Of a DNA stretch of 64,000 bases, positions 8,173 to 17,245 are shown in pieces. The position numbers and the translations under genes are program-made. Location: contig NZ_CP095376.1 of the NCBI RefSeq assembly GCF_023008405.1, positions 6,986,501-7,050,500 on the forward strand, written 5' to 3'. The notes below the pieces were generated by a model. It was not told the origin of the DNA. It did not search any database and saw nothing but the letters and a program-made list of their open reading frames with translations. The DNA is from Amycolatopsis sp. FBCC-B4732 (lineage in GTDB: Bacteria > Actinomycetota > Actinomycetes > Mycobacteriales > Pseudonocardiaceae). The number at the start of each line of letters is the position of its first letter. Position 1 is the first letter of the stretch.

Positions 8173-9012
8173 CTAGAGGTTGTCGAGCGCGCCGGTGCGG
8201 CGCACCGCGGCCAGGTACACGAGCATGATCACGACCGGCACGGTCGCCACCGTCGCCGCGAACGGGAGGTTGTTGGCGGCGCCGATGTTGTCGTAGACGA
8301 CGTTGCCGAGCATCTGCGACGTGCCGCCGACGATCTTCACCGCGATGTAGTCGCCCAGCGACAGCGAGAACGTGAAGATCGAACCGGCCACGATCGCCGG
8401 GAACGTCAGCGGGAGGATCACCGAGCGGAACGTCCGGAACGAACGGGCGCCCAGGTCACCGGAGGCGTCCACCAGCGAATCCGGCAGCCGGTCGAGGCCC
8501 GCGTAGATCGGCAGGATCATGTACGGCAGCCACAGGTAGGACAGCGTGATGATCGTGGCCGTGACGCCGTACCCGGGCGAAAGCCAGCTCAGCGCGCCGT
8601 TTCCGGACAGCATCGAGCGCCACGCGTACGCCTTGACGAGGTAGCTCGCCCACAGCGGCGTCATCACCGCGATCACCAGGATCCGTTGCGCCCGCGGCGA
8701 AGCGAGCTTGGCCATGGCGAACGCCATCGGGAACGCGATCACGGCGTCGATCACCGTGACCAGCGCCGCGATCCCGACCGTGCGGAAGGTGATCGTGCGG
8801 TACACCGCGTCGCTGAACAGCGTCTTGAAGTTGTCCAGCGACCACTCGATCGCGACCTGGCCGGTGAACGCGTCGGTGTGCCAGAACGCGGTGACGAACA
8901 GCGCGGCGAGCGCGCCCAGGTAGGCCAGGCCGAGCCAGAGCAGCGGCGCCGAGAGCAGGAAACCCAGGCGAAGCTTGGGTTTCCGGTAGAAGAAGGCCGA
9001 GAGCGCGGTCAT
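8173..9012 (-). CDS. ABC transporter permease, spermidine/putrescine type (PotB-like)
   Basis: The 279-residue membrane protein has six predicted membrane segments and the EAA-type cytoplasmic loop VDASGDLGARSFRTFRSVIL, which docks onto the ATPase. The sequence between the first two segments carries the periplasmic-side region that contacts the binding protein. It lies 9 bp upstream of the PotC-like gene and 7 bp downstream of the binding-protein gene, as expected for one transcript. Confidence 0.9.
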   Translation of the reverse strand: MTALSAFFYRKPKLRLGFLLSAPLLWLGLAYLGALAALFVTAFWHTDAFTGQVAIEWSLDNFKTLFSDAVYRTITFRTVGIAALVTVIDAVIAFPMAFAMAKLASPRAQRILVIAVMTPLWASYLVKAYAWRSMLSGNGALSWLSPGYGVTATIITLSYLWLPYMILPIYAGLDRLPDSLVDASGDLGARSFRTFRSVILPLTFPAIVAGSIFTFSLSLGDYIAVKIVGGTSQMLGNVVYDNIGAANNLPFAATVATVPVVIMLVYLAAVRRTGALDNL

Positions 9013-9019
9013 GTCACCG

Positions 9020-10222
9020 TCAGCCCTTGATCTCGGTCCAGGCCTTTGTCCACTCGCCGTAGTCCTTGCACTTGACGTCCGTGCGGCCGTCGAGGCACTG
9101 CTGGATCGGCGTGGTCCAGTACGCGATCTTCGACGCGTAGCCGGCGTCGTTGGCGTGGTAGGTGTCGCAGAGGGTCTTGTCGGTCATCTCCGCGCACGCC
9201 TTGGGGTTCGCCGGCGCCTCGCCGAAGTACTCGGCGACCTGGGCGTTGACCTTCGGGCTGACGATGTAGTCGAGCCACTTGTACGCGCACGTCTTGTGCG
9301 CCGACTTCGCCGCGACCATCCAGGTGTCCGACCACCCGGTCGCGCCCTCGCTCGGCACGGCCGACTCCAGCGGCGCGCCCTCGCCCTTGGTCAGGTTGAC
9401 CGTGACCTGCCAGGCGGTGCCGACGACGGCGTCGGCGTTCTTCAGCGCCTGCGACTCCTTGAGGTAGTCCGACCAGTACTCGCTCACGAGCGGACGCTGC
9501 TGCTTGAGCAGGTTCACCGCGGCGGTGAACTGCTTGTCGTCCAGGGCGTACGGGTTCTTGATGCCGAGGTCCGGCTGGTGCGCCATCAGGTACAGGGCGG
9601 CGTCGGCGATGTAGATCGGCGAGTCGTACGCGATCACCTTGCCCTTGTAGGGCGAGTTCGCGTCGAACATGACCGACCACGACGTCGGCGCCGGCGTCAC
9701 CTTGTCGGTGCGCCACGTCAGCAGGTTGGCGCCCCAGCCGTGCGGGATGCCGTAGGACACGCCGCCGACGCTGTTCCACGACTTGTCCTTGAGGAACGGC
9801 TGGACGTCGGCGTAGTTCGGCACCAGCGCGGTGTTCACCGGCTCGGCGTCCCCGGAAGCGACCAGGCGCAGCGACGCGTCACCGGACGCCGAGATCACGT
9901 CGTACTGCCCGGTCTTCATCAGCGTCACGGCTTCGTCGGACGTGCCGAACGGCTTGACGTTGACCTTGCAGCCGGTCTGCTGCTCGAACGGCGTCACCCA
10001 GTTGACCTTCGGGTCGTTCGAACCGTTCTCCGCGTACCCCGGCCAGGCGAGCACGTTCAGCGCGCCTTCCGGCTGCCCGAGCGCCTTCAGCGCTTCCAGC
10101 TTCGGCGGGGTGAACCCCTGCGCGCCGGGCGGCGCGGCCGAGTTCGAGCCCGACGTGCCACATGCAGCCAACAGCAGGCTGGCGCCGAAGAGCCCGGCGA
10201 GCCGCGTCTTCCTGTTCTTCAT
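9020..10222 (-). CDS. ABC transporter substrate-binding lipoprotein, polyamine type (PotD/PotF-like)
   Basis: The 400-residue protein begins with a lipoprotein signal peptide: a basic start (MKNRKTR), hydrophobic core and lipobox LLLAAC with Cys 21. The mature part has the PotD-like fold signatures ALNVLAWPGYAENG, CKVNVKPFGTSDEAVTLM and YDVISASGDASLRL. The likely ligands are polyamines or related amines. This is supported by the neighbouring aminobutyraldehyde dehydrogenase and GABA genes but cannot be fixed from sequence. It is anchored to the outer face of the membrane. Confidence 0.9.
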   Translation of the reverse strand: MKNRKTRLAGLFGASLLLAACGTSGSNSAAPPGAQGFTPPKLEALKALGQPEGALNVLAWPGYAENGSNDPKVNWVTPFEQQTGCKVNVKPFGTSDEAVTLMKTGQYDVISASGDASLRLVASGDAEPVNTALVPNYADVQPFLKDKSWNSVGGVSYGIPHGWGANLLTWRTDKVTPAPTSWSVMFDANSPYKGKVIAYDSPIYIADAALYLMAHQPDLGIKNPYALDDKQFTAAVNLLKQQRPLVSEYWSDYLKESQALKNADAVVGTAWQVTVNLTKGEGAPLESAVPSEGATGWSDTWMVAAKSAHKTCAYKWLDYIVSPKVNAQVAEYFGEAPANPKACAEMTDKTLCDTYHANDAGYASKIAYWTTPIQQCLDGRTDVKCKDYGEWTKAWTEIKG

Positions 10223-10240
10223 GGCAACCCTTTCGAGGTA

Positions 10241-11302
10241 CTACTGGACTTGAAAGCTGTGTTCGTTCCGCCAGCTGAGGCGGACGCGGCCGTCCGCGAA
10301 GGCGCCTTCGGTGTTCTGCTGGACGACCGAAAGCTGTCCGCCGGCGTCGAGCGCGACCGCGTACCGCACGGTCGCGCCGGCGTACACGACGTCGGTGACC
10401 GTGCCGGTCGCGCTGGTGTCCCCCACCGCGGCGGGCTCGGACAGCTCGCCGTCGATGCGGATCTTCTCCGGCCGGATGCTGAACAGCCCCGGCCGGCCGA
10501 TGACGGTTTCGGCCCCGCGGCCGCCGAGCAGGTTCGACGTCCCGACGAAGCCGGCCACGAACGCGCTCGCCGGGCGCTCGTAGACCTCTTCGGGCGGGCC
10601 GACCTGCTCGATCCGGCCGTCGTTGAACACCGCGATGCGGTCGCTCATGGTGAGGGCTTCGTCCTGGTCGTGGGTGACGAAGACGAACGTGATGCCGACG
10701 TCGCGCTGGATCTGCTTGAGCTCGAGCTGCATCGCCTGGCGCAGCTTGAGATCCAGCGCGCCGAGCGGTTCGTCGAGCAGCAGCACCTTGGGCCGGTTGA
10801 CCAGCGCGCGGGCGAGCGCGACGCGCTGGCGCTGCCCGCCGGACAGCTGCGCGGGCTTGCGCGAGCCGTAGTCCGCCAGCCGCACGGTCTTCAGCGCTTC
10901 GAGCGCGCGCTCCCGGCGTTGCTGCTTCGGGACGTGCTTGACCTTCAGGCCGTACTCGACGTTCTGCAGCACGGACATGTGCGGGAAGAGCGCGTAGTCC
11001 TGGAACACCGTGTTGACGTCGCGCTCGAACGGCGCCAGCCGGCTGACGTCCCGGCCTTCGAGCTCGATGGTGCCTTCAGTGGGCAGCTCGAACCCGGCGA
11101 TCATGCGCAGCACCGTCGTCTTGCCGGAGCCGGACGGGCCGAGCATCGAGAAGAATTCGCCGGGCGGGATGTCGAGGTCGACGCCGTCGACCGCGTGGAC
11201 GTCGCCGAAGTGCTTGCGCAGCCCGGAAAGCCGGATGGCCGGGCCCGTGCTTCCGGGCGGCGCGGGCTCGTCCCGCGTCTCGGACGGTGCTTGGTTGGGC
11301 AT
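10241..11302 (-). CDS. ABC transporter ATP-binding protein, polyamine type (PotA-like)
   Basis: The 353-residue ATPase shows Walker [10 protein letters not shown], signature [15 protein letters not shown], Walker [13 protein letters not shown] and the H-loop [13 protein letters not shown], followed by a C-terminal TOBE-type domain (about 260-353) containing [10 protein letters not shown]. It energises the two permeases downstream. ATG 11302 follows the aldehyde dehydrogenase gene after 8 bp, so transport and oxidation of the substrate are probably co-transcribed. Confidence 0.93.
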   Translation of the reverse strand: MPNQAPSETRDEPAPPGSTGPAIRLSGLRKHFGDVHAVDGVDLDIPPGEFFSMLGPSGSGKTTVLRMIAGFELPTEGTIELEGRDVSRLAPFERDVNTVFQDYALFPHMSVLQNVEYGLKVKHVPKQQRRERALEALKTVRLADYGSRKPAQLSGGQRQRVALARALVNRPKVLLLDEPLGALDLKLRQAMQLELKQIQRDVGITFVFVTHDQDEALTMSDRIAVFNDGRIEQVGPPEEVYERPASAFVAGFVGTSNLLGGRGAETVIGRPGLFSIRPEKIRIDGELSEPAAVGDTSATGTVTDVVYAGATVRYAVALDAGGQLSVVQQNTEGAFADGRVRLSWRNEHSFQVQ

Positions 11303-11310
11303 CGCGAGCC

Positions 11311-12732
11311 TCACAGTGCGCTCATCACGTGCTTGACGCGGGTGTAGTCCTCGAGGCCGTAGAGCGAGAGGTCCTTGCCGTAGCCGGACTTCTTGAACCC
11401 GCCGTGCGGCATCTCGGCGACCAGGGGGATGTGCGTGTTGATCCAGACGCAGCCGAAGTCGAGCTTCGCCGACAGGCGCATGGCGCGCTGGTGGTCGCGG
11501 GTCCAGACCGAGGACGCGAGCCCGTACTGCACGGCGTTCGCGGCCTTCAGCGCCTCGGCTTCGCCGGAGAACCGCTGGACGGTGATGACCGGGCCGAAGA
11601 TCTCTTGCTGGCTCAGCTCGTCGTCCTGCCCGAGCCCGGAAACGACGGTGGCCTCGTAGAAGTAGCCTTCGTCGCCGACCCGATGGCCGCCGCAGTGGAC
11701 GGTGGCGTGGCCGGGCAGCCGGTCGATGAACCCGGCCACCTTCGCGAGCTGGTCGGCGTTGTTGAGCGGGCCGAAGGCGACGTCTTCGTCGTCGGGCTTG
11801 CCGGTCTTCGCGGCCTGCGCCTGGCGGGTGAGGGCGGCGACGAAGGTGTCGTGGACGTCGTCGGCGACCAGCACGCGGGTGGCGGCGGTGCAGTCCTGGC
11901 CCGCGTTGAAGTAGCCCGCGGCGGCGATGGCTTCGGCGGCGGCTTCGAGGTCGGCGTCGCCGAACACGATGACCGGCGCCTTGCCGCCCAGCTCCAGGTG
12001 CACGCGCTTGACGTCGTTCGCAGCGCTGCGAGCCACCTCGATGCCGGCGCGGACCGAGCCGGTGATCGACACCATCGCGGGGATGTCGTGCTCGACCAGC
12101 GCGCGGCCGGTGTCGCGGTCGCCGCAGATCACGTTGAAGACGCCCGGCGGCAGGAACTCGCCGGCGATCTCGGCAAGCAGCAGCGTCGACGCCGGGGTGG
12201 TGTCGGACGGCTTGAGCACGACGGTGTTGCCGGCGGCGAGCGCGGGCGCGATCTTCCAGATGGCCATCAGCAGCGGGTAGTTCCACGGCGTGACCTGCGC
12301 GCACACGCCGACGGGCTCGCGGCGGACGAAGGACGTGTGGCCTTCCAGGTATTCGCCGGCCGAGCGGCCTTCGAGCACGCGCGCGGCCCCGGCGAAGAAG
12401 CGGACCTGGTCGAGGACCATCGGGATCTCTTCGGCCGTGGTGAGCGCGATCGGCTTGCCGGTGTTCGCGGACTCGACGCGGACGATCTCGTCCGCGCGGG
12501 CTTCGAGCGCGTCGGCGATCTTGAGCAGCGCGAGCTGGCGCTGGGCGGGCGTCGTCTCGCGCCAGGTCTCGAACGCGGTCGCGGCGACCCGCAGCGCGTG
12601 GTCGACGTCCTCGGGCCCGGCGATCGGGGCGGTGCAGTACGGCCGCCCGGTGACCGGGTCGACGATCTCCGCGGTCCGGCCCGATTCGGACTCGACGTAC
12701 GCGCCACCGATGTAGTGCTTCAGCTCCTGCAC
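11311..12732 (-). CDS. Aldehyde dehydrogenase, probable gamma-aminobutyraldehyde dehydrogenase
   Basis: The 473-residue enzyme belongs to the ALDH superfamily. It has [20 protein letters not shown], the NAD-site motif [12 protein letters not shown], the general base Glu in HLELGGKAP and the nucleophile Cys in [11 protein letters not shown]. Its best-known relatives oxidise 4-aminobutyraldehyde to GABA in putrescine breakdown or betaine aldehyde to betaine. Its place at the head of the polyamine transporter operon, close to gabT and a gabD-like gene, favours the first role. No diamine transaminase or oxidase is visible here. Confidence 0.88.
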   Translation of the reverse strand: MQELKHYIGGAYVESESGRTAEIVDPVTGRPYCTAPIAGPEDVDHALRVAATAFETWRETTPAQRQLALLKIADALEARADEIVRVESANTGKPIALTTAEEIPMVLDQVRFFAGAARVLEGRSAGEYLEGHTSFVRREPVGVCAQVTPWNYPLLMAIWKIAPALAAGNTVVLKPSDTTPASTLLLAEIAGEFLPPGVFNVICGDRDTGRALVEHDIPAMVSITGSVRAGIEVARSAANDVKRVHLELGGKAPVIVFGDADLEAAAEAIAAAGYFNAGQDCTAATRVLVADDVHDTFVAALTRQAQAAKTGKPDDEDVAFGPLNNADQLAKVAGFIDRLPGHATVHCGGHRVGDEGYFYEATVVSGLGQDDELSQQEIFGPVITVQRFSGEAEALKAANAVQYGLASSVWTRDHQRAMRLSAKLDFGCVWINTHIPLVAEMPHGGFKKSGYGKDLSLYGLEDYTRVKHVMSAL

Positions 12733-12762
12733 GGTTGTCTCCTCGGTGCTGGCGGGGCTAAA

Positions 12763-12780
12763 ACATATAAGTCCATATGT
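12763..12780. promoter_or_regulatory. Palindromic operator between aldehyde dehydrogenase and FCD regulator
   Basis: ACATAT-AAGTCC-ATATGT is a perfect 6-bp inverted repeat in an AT-rich patch (about 12760-12785) in otherwise GC-rich DNA. It lies between the divergent dehydrogenase operon and the FCD regulator gene. It is a good candidate for the binding site of that regulator and overlaps the likely promoters. Confidence 0.55.
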
Positions 12781-12843
12781 AATAGGACAAGAGGATCAGG
12801 CAAGATTGGTGCGAACGGGTAGTCGCCGACGCGAAGGGGCACG

Positions 12844-13578
12844 ATGCGCCAGGGCATGTCGCACAGCGCGCGGTCCGCCATGTTCGCGCCGCTCGGCCAG
12901 GTCGGGCGGGCGGAAGCGGTGGCGGCGCGGCTGGTCGACGCCATCACGCTCGGCTTCCTCGCCGACGAAGAGCAGCTGCCCAGCGAGGCCGACCTGGCCG
13001 CGCAGTTCGGCGTCTCGACCGTGACGGTCCGGGAAGCGCTCGTGGCGTTGCGGCAGCAGGGGCTGGTCGAGACGCGCCGGGGCCGCAGCGGCGGCAGCTT
13101 CGTCCGCGCGCCGGCCGACCCGCCGTCGGACGCCTGGCGCGCGCGGCTGCGCGAAGTGTCACTGTCCGACCTCCGGGACGTCGGCGACCACTACCTCGCG
13201 ATCGCCGGCGCCGCCGCGAAGCTGGCCGCCGAACGCAGCTCCCCGGAGGACATCGCCCGGCTGCGGCTGGCGACCGACGACCTCCGCACGGCGCACGGCA
13301 TCGACTTCACGCGGGCCGAGCGCCAGTTCCACCTTGAGGTCGCCGCGGCCGCGCAGTCCCCGCGGCTCACGCACGAAGAAGTCCACCTGCAAAGCGAATT
13401 GGGCGGCCTGCTGTGGCTGCCGTTCGAACCCGGGGCACACTCCTGCGCGGAGCACGCGGCGATCACCACCGCGATCGACGCGGCCGACGGCGAATTGGCC
13501 CGCAAACTCACCGAGGAGCACCTCCTCGGCGCACTCGACCGGCTCGCGGACGTGCACCTCGGCCTGCTCGCCCCCTAA
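12844..13578 (+). CDS. GntR-family regulator with FCD domain (FadR type)
   Basis: The 244-residue protein has an N-terminal winged helix (residues about 20-90, PSEADLAAQFGVSTVTVREA, then LRQQGLVETRRGRSGGSFVR). A helical FCD ligand domain follows, with conserved polar residues in DFTRAERQFHLEVAAA and CAEHAAITTAI. It is divergent from the polyamine operon and upstream of the Cache-domain gene. It probably controls uptake and oxidation of polyamines or GABA in response to a small organic acid. The start chosen is ATG 12844; Met 5 or Met 13 are possible alternatives. Confidence 0.88.
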   Translation: MRQGMSHSARSAMFAPLGQVGRAEAVAARLVDAITLGFLADEEQLPSEADLAAQFGVSTVTVREALVALRQQGLVETRRGRSGGSFVRAPADPPSDAWRARLREVSLSDLRDVGDHYLAIAGAAAKLAAERSSPEDIARLRLATDDLRTAHGIDFTRAERQFHLEVAAAAQSPRLTHEEVHLQSELGGLLWLPFEPGAHSCAEHAAITTAIDAADGELARKLTEEHLLGALDRLADVHLGLLAP

Positions 13579-13612
13579 ACTCCGCATTACTCCGCGCATC
13601 GAGGTGAGCACC

Positions 13613-14326
13613 GTGAACGACACCCGCACGCTGGCCGGCGACGAGGTCGTCGAGCAGGTCTCGGCGTTGGTGGAAGGGGTCTTCGAACGCCTGAAGCCCT
13701 TGCACGCGGCGGCCGAGTCGGTGCTGGCGGAAGCCCCGTCGGCGGCGGCCCTGCACCGGATCCGCCCCCAGGTCACCGAAGCCCTGGGCGGCCTGATCAT
13801 CGGCGCCGGGTTCGTCAGCGCGCCCCGCGTGCTCACCGATTCCGAGTTCGGCTTCGAGTGGTGGACGGCCGGTTCGCCGCCGTCGCAGCTGTTCATCAGC
13901 CTGGACCCGGCCGCGGAGAACTTCCTGGACTACACGCGCCAGTCGTGGTTCACGGTCCCGCGCGACACCGGGCGGCGGCACATCAACGGCCCGTACGTGG
14001 ATTACCTGTGCACCGACGAGTACACGCTGACGTTCACGATCCCGGTGATGCTTTCCGGGTCGTTCGCGGGCGTGGTGGGCGCGGACGTCTACGTGCGCGA
14101 GTTCGAGCGGGCGGTGCGGCCACGGCTACGCGCGCTCGGCCGCGGCGCGGCGCTGCTGAACGCGCAGGGGCGGGTGATCGTCTCCAACAGCGTGCGGCAG
14201 CCGACGGGCTCGCTGGTGCGGGAGGCCGGCGTCCCGGCCTGGTGGTCCGCGGGCGCGGAACCCGGCCCGACGCTGCGCCGCTGCGGCGACTCCCCCATCG
14301 TGCTCGTGAGTGAGAACCAGGGTTAG
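13613..14326 (+). CDS. Soluble Cache-domain sensor protein
   Basis: The 237-residue protein has a Cache-type ligand-binding core: EFGFEWWTAG, the motif LDPAAENFLDYTRQSWFTVP, and FTIPVMLSGSFAGVVGADV. Cache domains are usually extracellular parts of receptors, but here there is no signal peptide and no membrane segment, so the protein should be cytoplasmic and acts alone. GTG 13613 follows GAGGTGA by about 5 nt. It lies 34 bp after the FCD regulator and converges on the PucR gene. I infer that it binds an amine or GABA-related ligand and modulates one of the flanking regulators. Confidence 0.72.
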   Translation: MNDTRTLAGDEVVEQVSALVEGVFERLKPLHAAAESVLAEAPSAAALHRIRPQVTEALGGLIIGAGFVSAPRVLTDSEFGFEWWTAGSPPSQLFISLDPAAENFLDYTRQSWFTVPRDTGRRHINGPYVDYLCTDEYTLTFTIPVMLSGSFAGVVGADVYVREFERAVRPRLRALGRGAALLNAQGRVIVSNSVRQPTGSLVREAGVPAWWSAGAEPGPTLRRCGDSPIVLVSENQG

Positions 14327-14349
14327 CACCCTGTTTCTCACTCACGAGC
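14302..14349. terminator. Bidirectional terminator hairpin inside both convergent gene ends
   Basis: A 22-bp stem with a single mismatch and a 4-nt loop (TAGC) is formed by 14302-14323 and 14328-14349. It covers the last codons of the Cache gene and the last codons of the PucR gene, so both transcripts would end on the same hairpin. Confidence 0.75.
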
Positions 14350-15783
14350 CTGGAGCGCGACCCAGAGTTCCGCGCGGACGCCGGGTGAGTCCAGGTCCCG
14401 GCCGAGCAGCTCCTCGGCCTTCTTGATCCGGTTCCGCAGCGTGTGCCGGTGGACGCCGAGGCGCGCGGCGGCGACGTCCCAGTGGCCGTGGTGCTCGAGC
14501 CAGCAGCGCACCGAATCCACCAGGTCGCCGCGGCCGGTCTCGTCGTGCTCCCGCAACGGCGTGAGCAGCCCACGCGCAAACGCTTGCGCCACCGCGGGTT
14601 CGATCAGCGAGAGCAGGCCGCGGCCCGTGTGCTCGGCCGCCGACACCAGGAACTTGCCCTCCGCCTCGGCCACCCCGGCCGCCAGCTCCGCCTGTTCCAG
14701 ACCGGCCGCGAAACCCGCCGGGGACACCGGCCCGGCCAGCCCGCCGTGCAGGCCGCCGATCCGCAGCGCCGCGTCCGTCACGACGTCGGGCGCGCCGAAC
14801 GCGACCACCGACGGACCCCGGCGCGCCGCGAACACCGGCTCGCTCTCCAGCGCGCCGAGCAGCTTGCGCCGCGCGGCGGGCGCGCCCGTGAACGCCAGCA
14901 CCGACCACGGCGCGGATGGCGGCTCGGCCCCGGACGCGGTCAGCACCCGCAGCGCCAGCTCGTCCTGGCCGCCGACGAGCAGCTCCAGCACCCCGGTGCG
15001 CAACGCCTGGCGCGCCGCGGCCTGCGCGCGATCCTGTTCCAGCGCCAGGGAAAGCACCGAAACCGCCGTGTTGACGATGTGGTGCCCCGCCGTGTCGAGC
15101 GACGCCCCGACGGCGAGCACCCGGCGTGCGCTCGTGTCGAGCGTCTGCAGCACGACTTCCTGCCCGTCGAGGACGACAACCCGTGTGCCGGTGCGAAGGC
15201 GCTCCAGCTCTTCTCGCAGCGAAGCGCCGTACGCCCGCGCGTTCGCCGGAGCGGCCTCGACGACCGTGGTGCGCTCGAAGAGCAGCACCCAGCCGTCGAC
15301 GAGCTTCGCCAGCTTGCGCAGCACCCCGGCCGGGCCGCCCTTGCCGACCGCCGTGCGGGTCAGTTCCTGCTGGGCACGGCCGATCCGGACGGTCGCCGCG
15401 TACTCGTCGGCCGCCACCGCTCGCGAAACCGCGCGCGTGATCGCGATGAACGGCGTCTCGCGGGGCACCTCCAGCACCGGCAGCCCCACCTCGGCCGCCG
15501 TCGCCACGAGCGACCGCGGGACGGCGTCGTGGCTCAGCCCGACGCCGAAGCCGAGCCCGGCGACCCCCGCGGCCACCAGCCGCCGCACGTAGGCGGGCGA
15601 CGTCTCCTCGTCCAGGGCCAGCCCGGTGGTCAGTAGCAGTTCGCCGCCTTCGAGGAACGCCTGCGGATCCGTCAGCTCCGTCGGGTGGACCCACCCGATC
15701 GGGCGATCCAGGAGATCATCGCCGGTCAGCGCCCGCAGTCCCAGCGGGCGCTCGGCGGCCAGTCCGGCCAGCGTGAGTGCCAC
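14338..15783 (-). CDS. PucR-family transcriptional regulator
   Basis: The protein of about 481 residues has the PucR layout: an N-terminal purine-catabolism-type domain (LLDRPIGWVHPTELTDPQAF, GGELLLTTGLAL, GLGFGVGLSHDAVP), a central GGDEF-like region, and a C-terminal helix-turn-helix (LEHHGHWDVAAARLGVHRHT, LRNRIKKAEELLGRDL). Relatives in actinomycetes control GABA, proline or purine use, and the gene is divergent from gabT. The start is uncertain: GTG 15783 (VALTLAGLAAERPL) or TTG 15792. Neither has a clear ribosome binding site. Confidence 0.88.
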   Translation of the reverse strand: MALTLAGLAAERPLGLRALTGDDLLDRPIGWVHPTELTDPQAFLEGGELLLTTGLALDEETSPAYVRRLVAAGVAGLGFGVGLSHDAVPRSLVATAAEVGLPVLEVPRETPFIAITRAVSRAVAADEYAATVRIGRAQQELTRTAVGKGGPAGVLRKLAKLVDGWVLLFERTTVVEAAPANARAYGASLREELERLRTGTRVVVLDGQEVVLQTLDTSARRVLAVGASLDTAGHHIVNTAVSVLSLALEQDRAQAAARQALRTGVLELLVGGQDELALRVLTASGAEPPSAPWSVLAFTGAPAARRKLLGALESEPVFAARRGPSVVAFGAPDVVTDAALRIGGLHGGLAGPVSPAGFAAGLEQAELAAGVAEAEGKFLVSAAEHTGRGLLSLIEPAVAQAFARGLLTPLREHDETGRGDLVDSVRCWLEHHGHWDVAAARLGVHRHTLRNRIKKAEELLGRDLDSPGVRAELWVALQARE

Positions 15784-15889
15784 AACGGACAAGTGTACGC
15801 GCCGAATTGGCCAGAACGGCCAGCTGACGGCGGTCGCCGCGGCACTCATCCTGAGGACGTCCCCCCGTCCGCGTCCGCAGGAGCACGCC

Positions 15890-17245
15890 GTGACCGCAAG
15901 CACCACCGCCGAGCCGCAGGCCCCGGCGCCCCGGCAGCGCAGGCTGCGCACCGAGATCCCCGGCCCCGTCTCGCGCGAGCTGCAGGAGCGCCGAGCGAAC
16001 GCCGTCGCCGCCGGGGTCAGCTCGGTGCTGCCCGTCTACGTCACTTCCGCCAGCGGCGGGCTGCTCACCGACGCCGACGGCAACGTCCTGATCGACTTCG
16101 GCTCCGGCATCGCGGTGACCAACGTCGGGCACTCCGCGCCGGCCGTCGTCGACCGCGTCCGCAAGCAGGCGTGCTGGTTCACCCACACCTGTTTCATGGT
16201 CACGCCGTACGAAGGGTATGTCGAGGTCTGCGAGGCACTGGCCGAGCTGACGCCGGGCGACCACGCGAAGAAGTCCGTGCTGTTCAACTCCGGCGCCGAA
16301 GCCGTCGAGAACGCCGTGAAGATCGCGCGCACGGCGACCGGGCGCCAGGCCGTCGTCGTGTTCGACCACGCCTACCACGGCCGCACCAACCTGACGATGG
16401 GCATGACCGCGAAATCGGTGCCCTACAAGCACGGCTTCGGCCCGTTCGCGCCCGAGGTCTACCGCGTGCCGGGCTCCTACCCCTACCGCGACGGCCTGTC
16501 CGGCCCCGAAGCGGCCGCGCTGGCCATCGACCGGATCGAGAAGCAGATCGGCGGCGACCAGGTCGCCGCGGTGGTCCTCGAGCCGATCCAGGGCGAGGGC
16601 GGGTTCATCGAGCCCGCGCGCGGCTTCCTGCCCGCGATTTCCGCGTGGTGCCGCGAAAACGGCGTCGTGTTCGTCGCCGACGAGGTCCAGACCGGCTTCT
16701 GCCGCACCGGTTCCTGGTTCGCCTCCACCGACGAGGACGTCGTGCCGGACCTGATCGCGACGGCGAAGGGCATCGCGGGCGGCCTGCCGCTGTCCGCCGT
16801 CACCGGCCGCGCGGAACTCCTGGATGTGGTGGCGGCTGGCGGTTTGGGGGGCACCTACGGCGGCAACCCCATCGCCTGCGCCGCCGCGCTCGGCTCGATC
16901 GAGACGATGAAGAACGAGGACTTGGCTTCGTCGGCGAAGCGCATCGAAGGCGTTGTGCTGCCTCGGCTGCGTGCGCTGGCCACCGAGACCGGTGTCATCG
17001 GCGACGTCCGCGGGCGCGGCGCGATGCTGGCCGCGGAGTTCGTGCGCCCGGGGACCACCGAACCCGACGCCGACCTGACCAAGCGCGTCGCGGCGGCCTG
17101 CCACCGGGCCGGCGTGGTGGTGCTGACCTGCGGCACCTACGGCAACGTCGTCCGGCTGCTGCCGCCGTTGTCCCTGTCCAACGACCTGCTCGACGAGGGC
17201 CTCTCGGTCCTCGAGCACGCTGTCCGCACGGAGGCTCTCGCATGA
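15890..17245 (+). CDS. gabT: 4-aminobutyrate aminotransferase
   Basis: The 451-residue PLP enzyme is a class III aminotransferase. It has SVLFNSGAEAVENAVKIAR, the DHAYHGRTNLTMGMT block, the cofactor Asp in VVFVADEVQTGFCRTG and the Schiff-base Lys in IATAKGIAGGLPLSA. It converts GABA and 2-oxoglutarate to succinic semialdehyde and glutamate. GTG 15890 is preceded by GGAG at good spacing. It is divergent from the PucR gene, its likely regulator, and overlaps the next dehydrogenase gene by 4 bp (ATGA). Confidence 0.93.
   Translation: MTASTTAEPQAPAPRQRRLRTEIPGPVSRELQERRANAVAAGVSSVLPVYVTSASGGLLTDADGNVLIDFGSGIAVTNVGHSAPAVVDRVRKQACWFTHTCFMVTPYEGYVEVCEALAELTPGDHAKKSVLFNSGAEAVENAVKIARTATGRQAVVVFDHAYHGRTNLTMGMTAKSVPYKHGFGPFAPEVYRVPGSYPYRDGLSGPEAAALAIDRIEKQIGGDQVAAVVLEPIQGEGGFIEPARGFLPAISAWCRENGVVFVADEVQTGFCRTGSWFASTDEDVVPDLIATAKGIAGGLPLSAVTGRAELLDVVAAGGLGGTYGGNPIACAAALGSIETMKNEDLASSAKRIEGVVLPRLRALATETGVIGDVRGRGAMLAAEFVRPGTTEPDADLTKRVAAACHRAGVVVLTCGTYGNVVRLLPPLSLSNDLLDEGLSVLEHAVRTEALA

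Noticed and set aside
6997..9030. Long plus-strand frame of 677 codons opposite the IS and permease genes
   Set aside because: It is the mirror of the ABC permease genes and the transposase; composition is typical of antisense frames.
7366..10222. ABC operon disrupted by the IS481 insertion
   Set aside because: The insertion lies at the shared stop codon. The duplicated ACTAGA keeps the TAG, so the last permease gene is intact.
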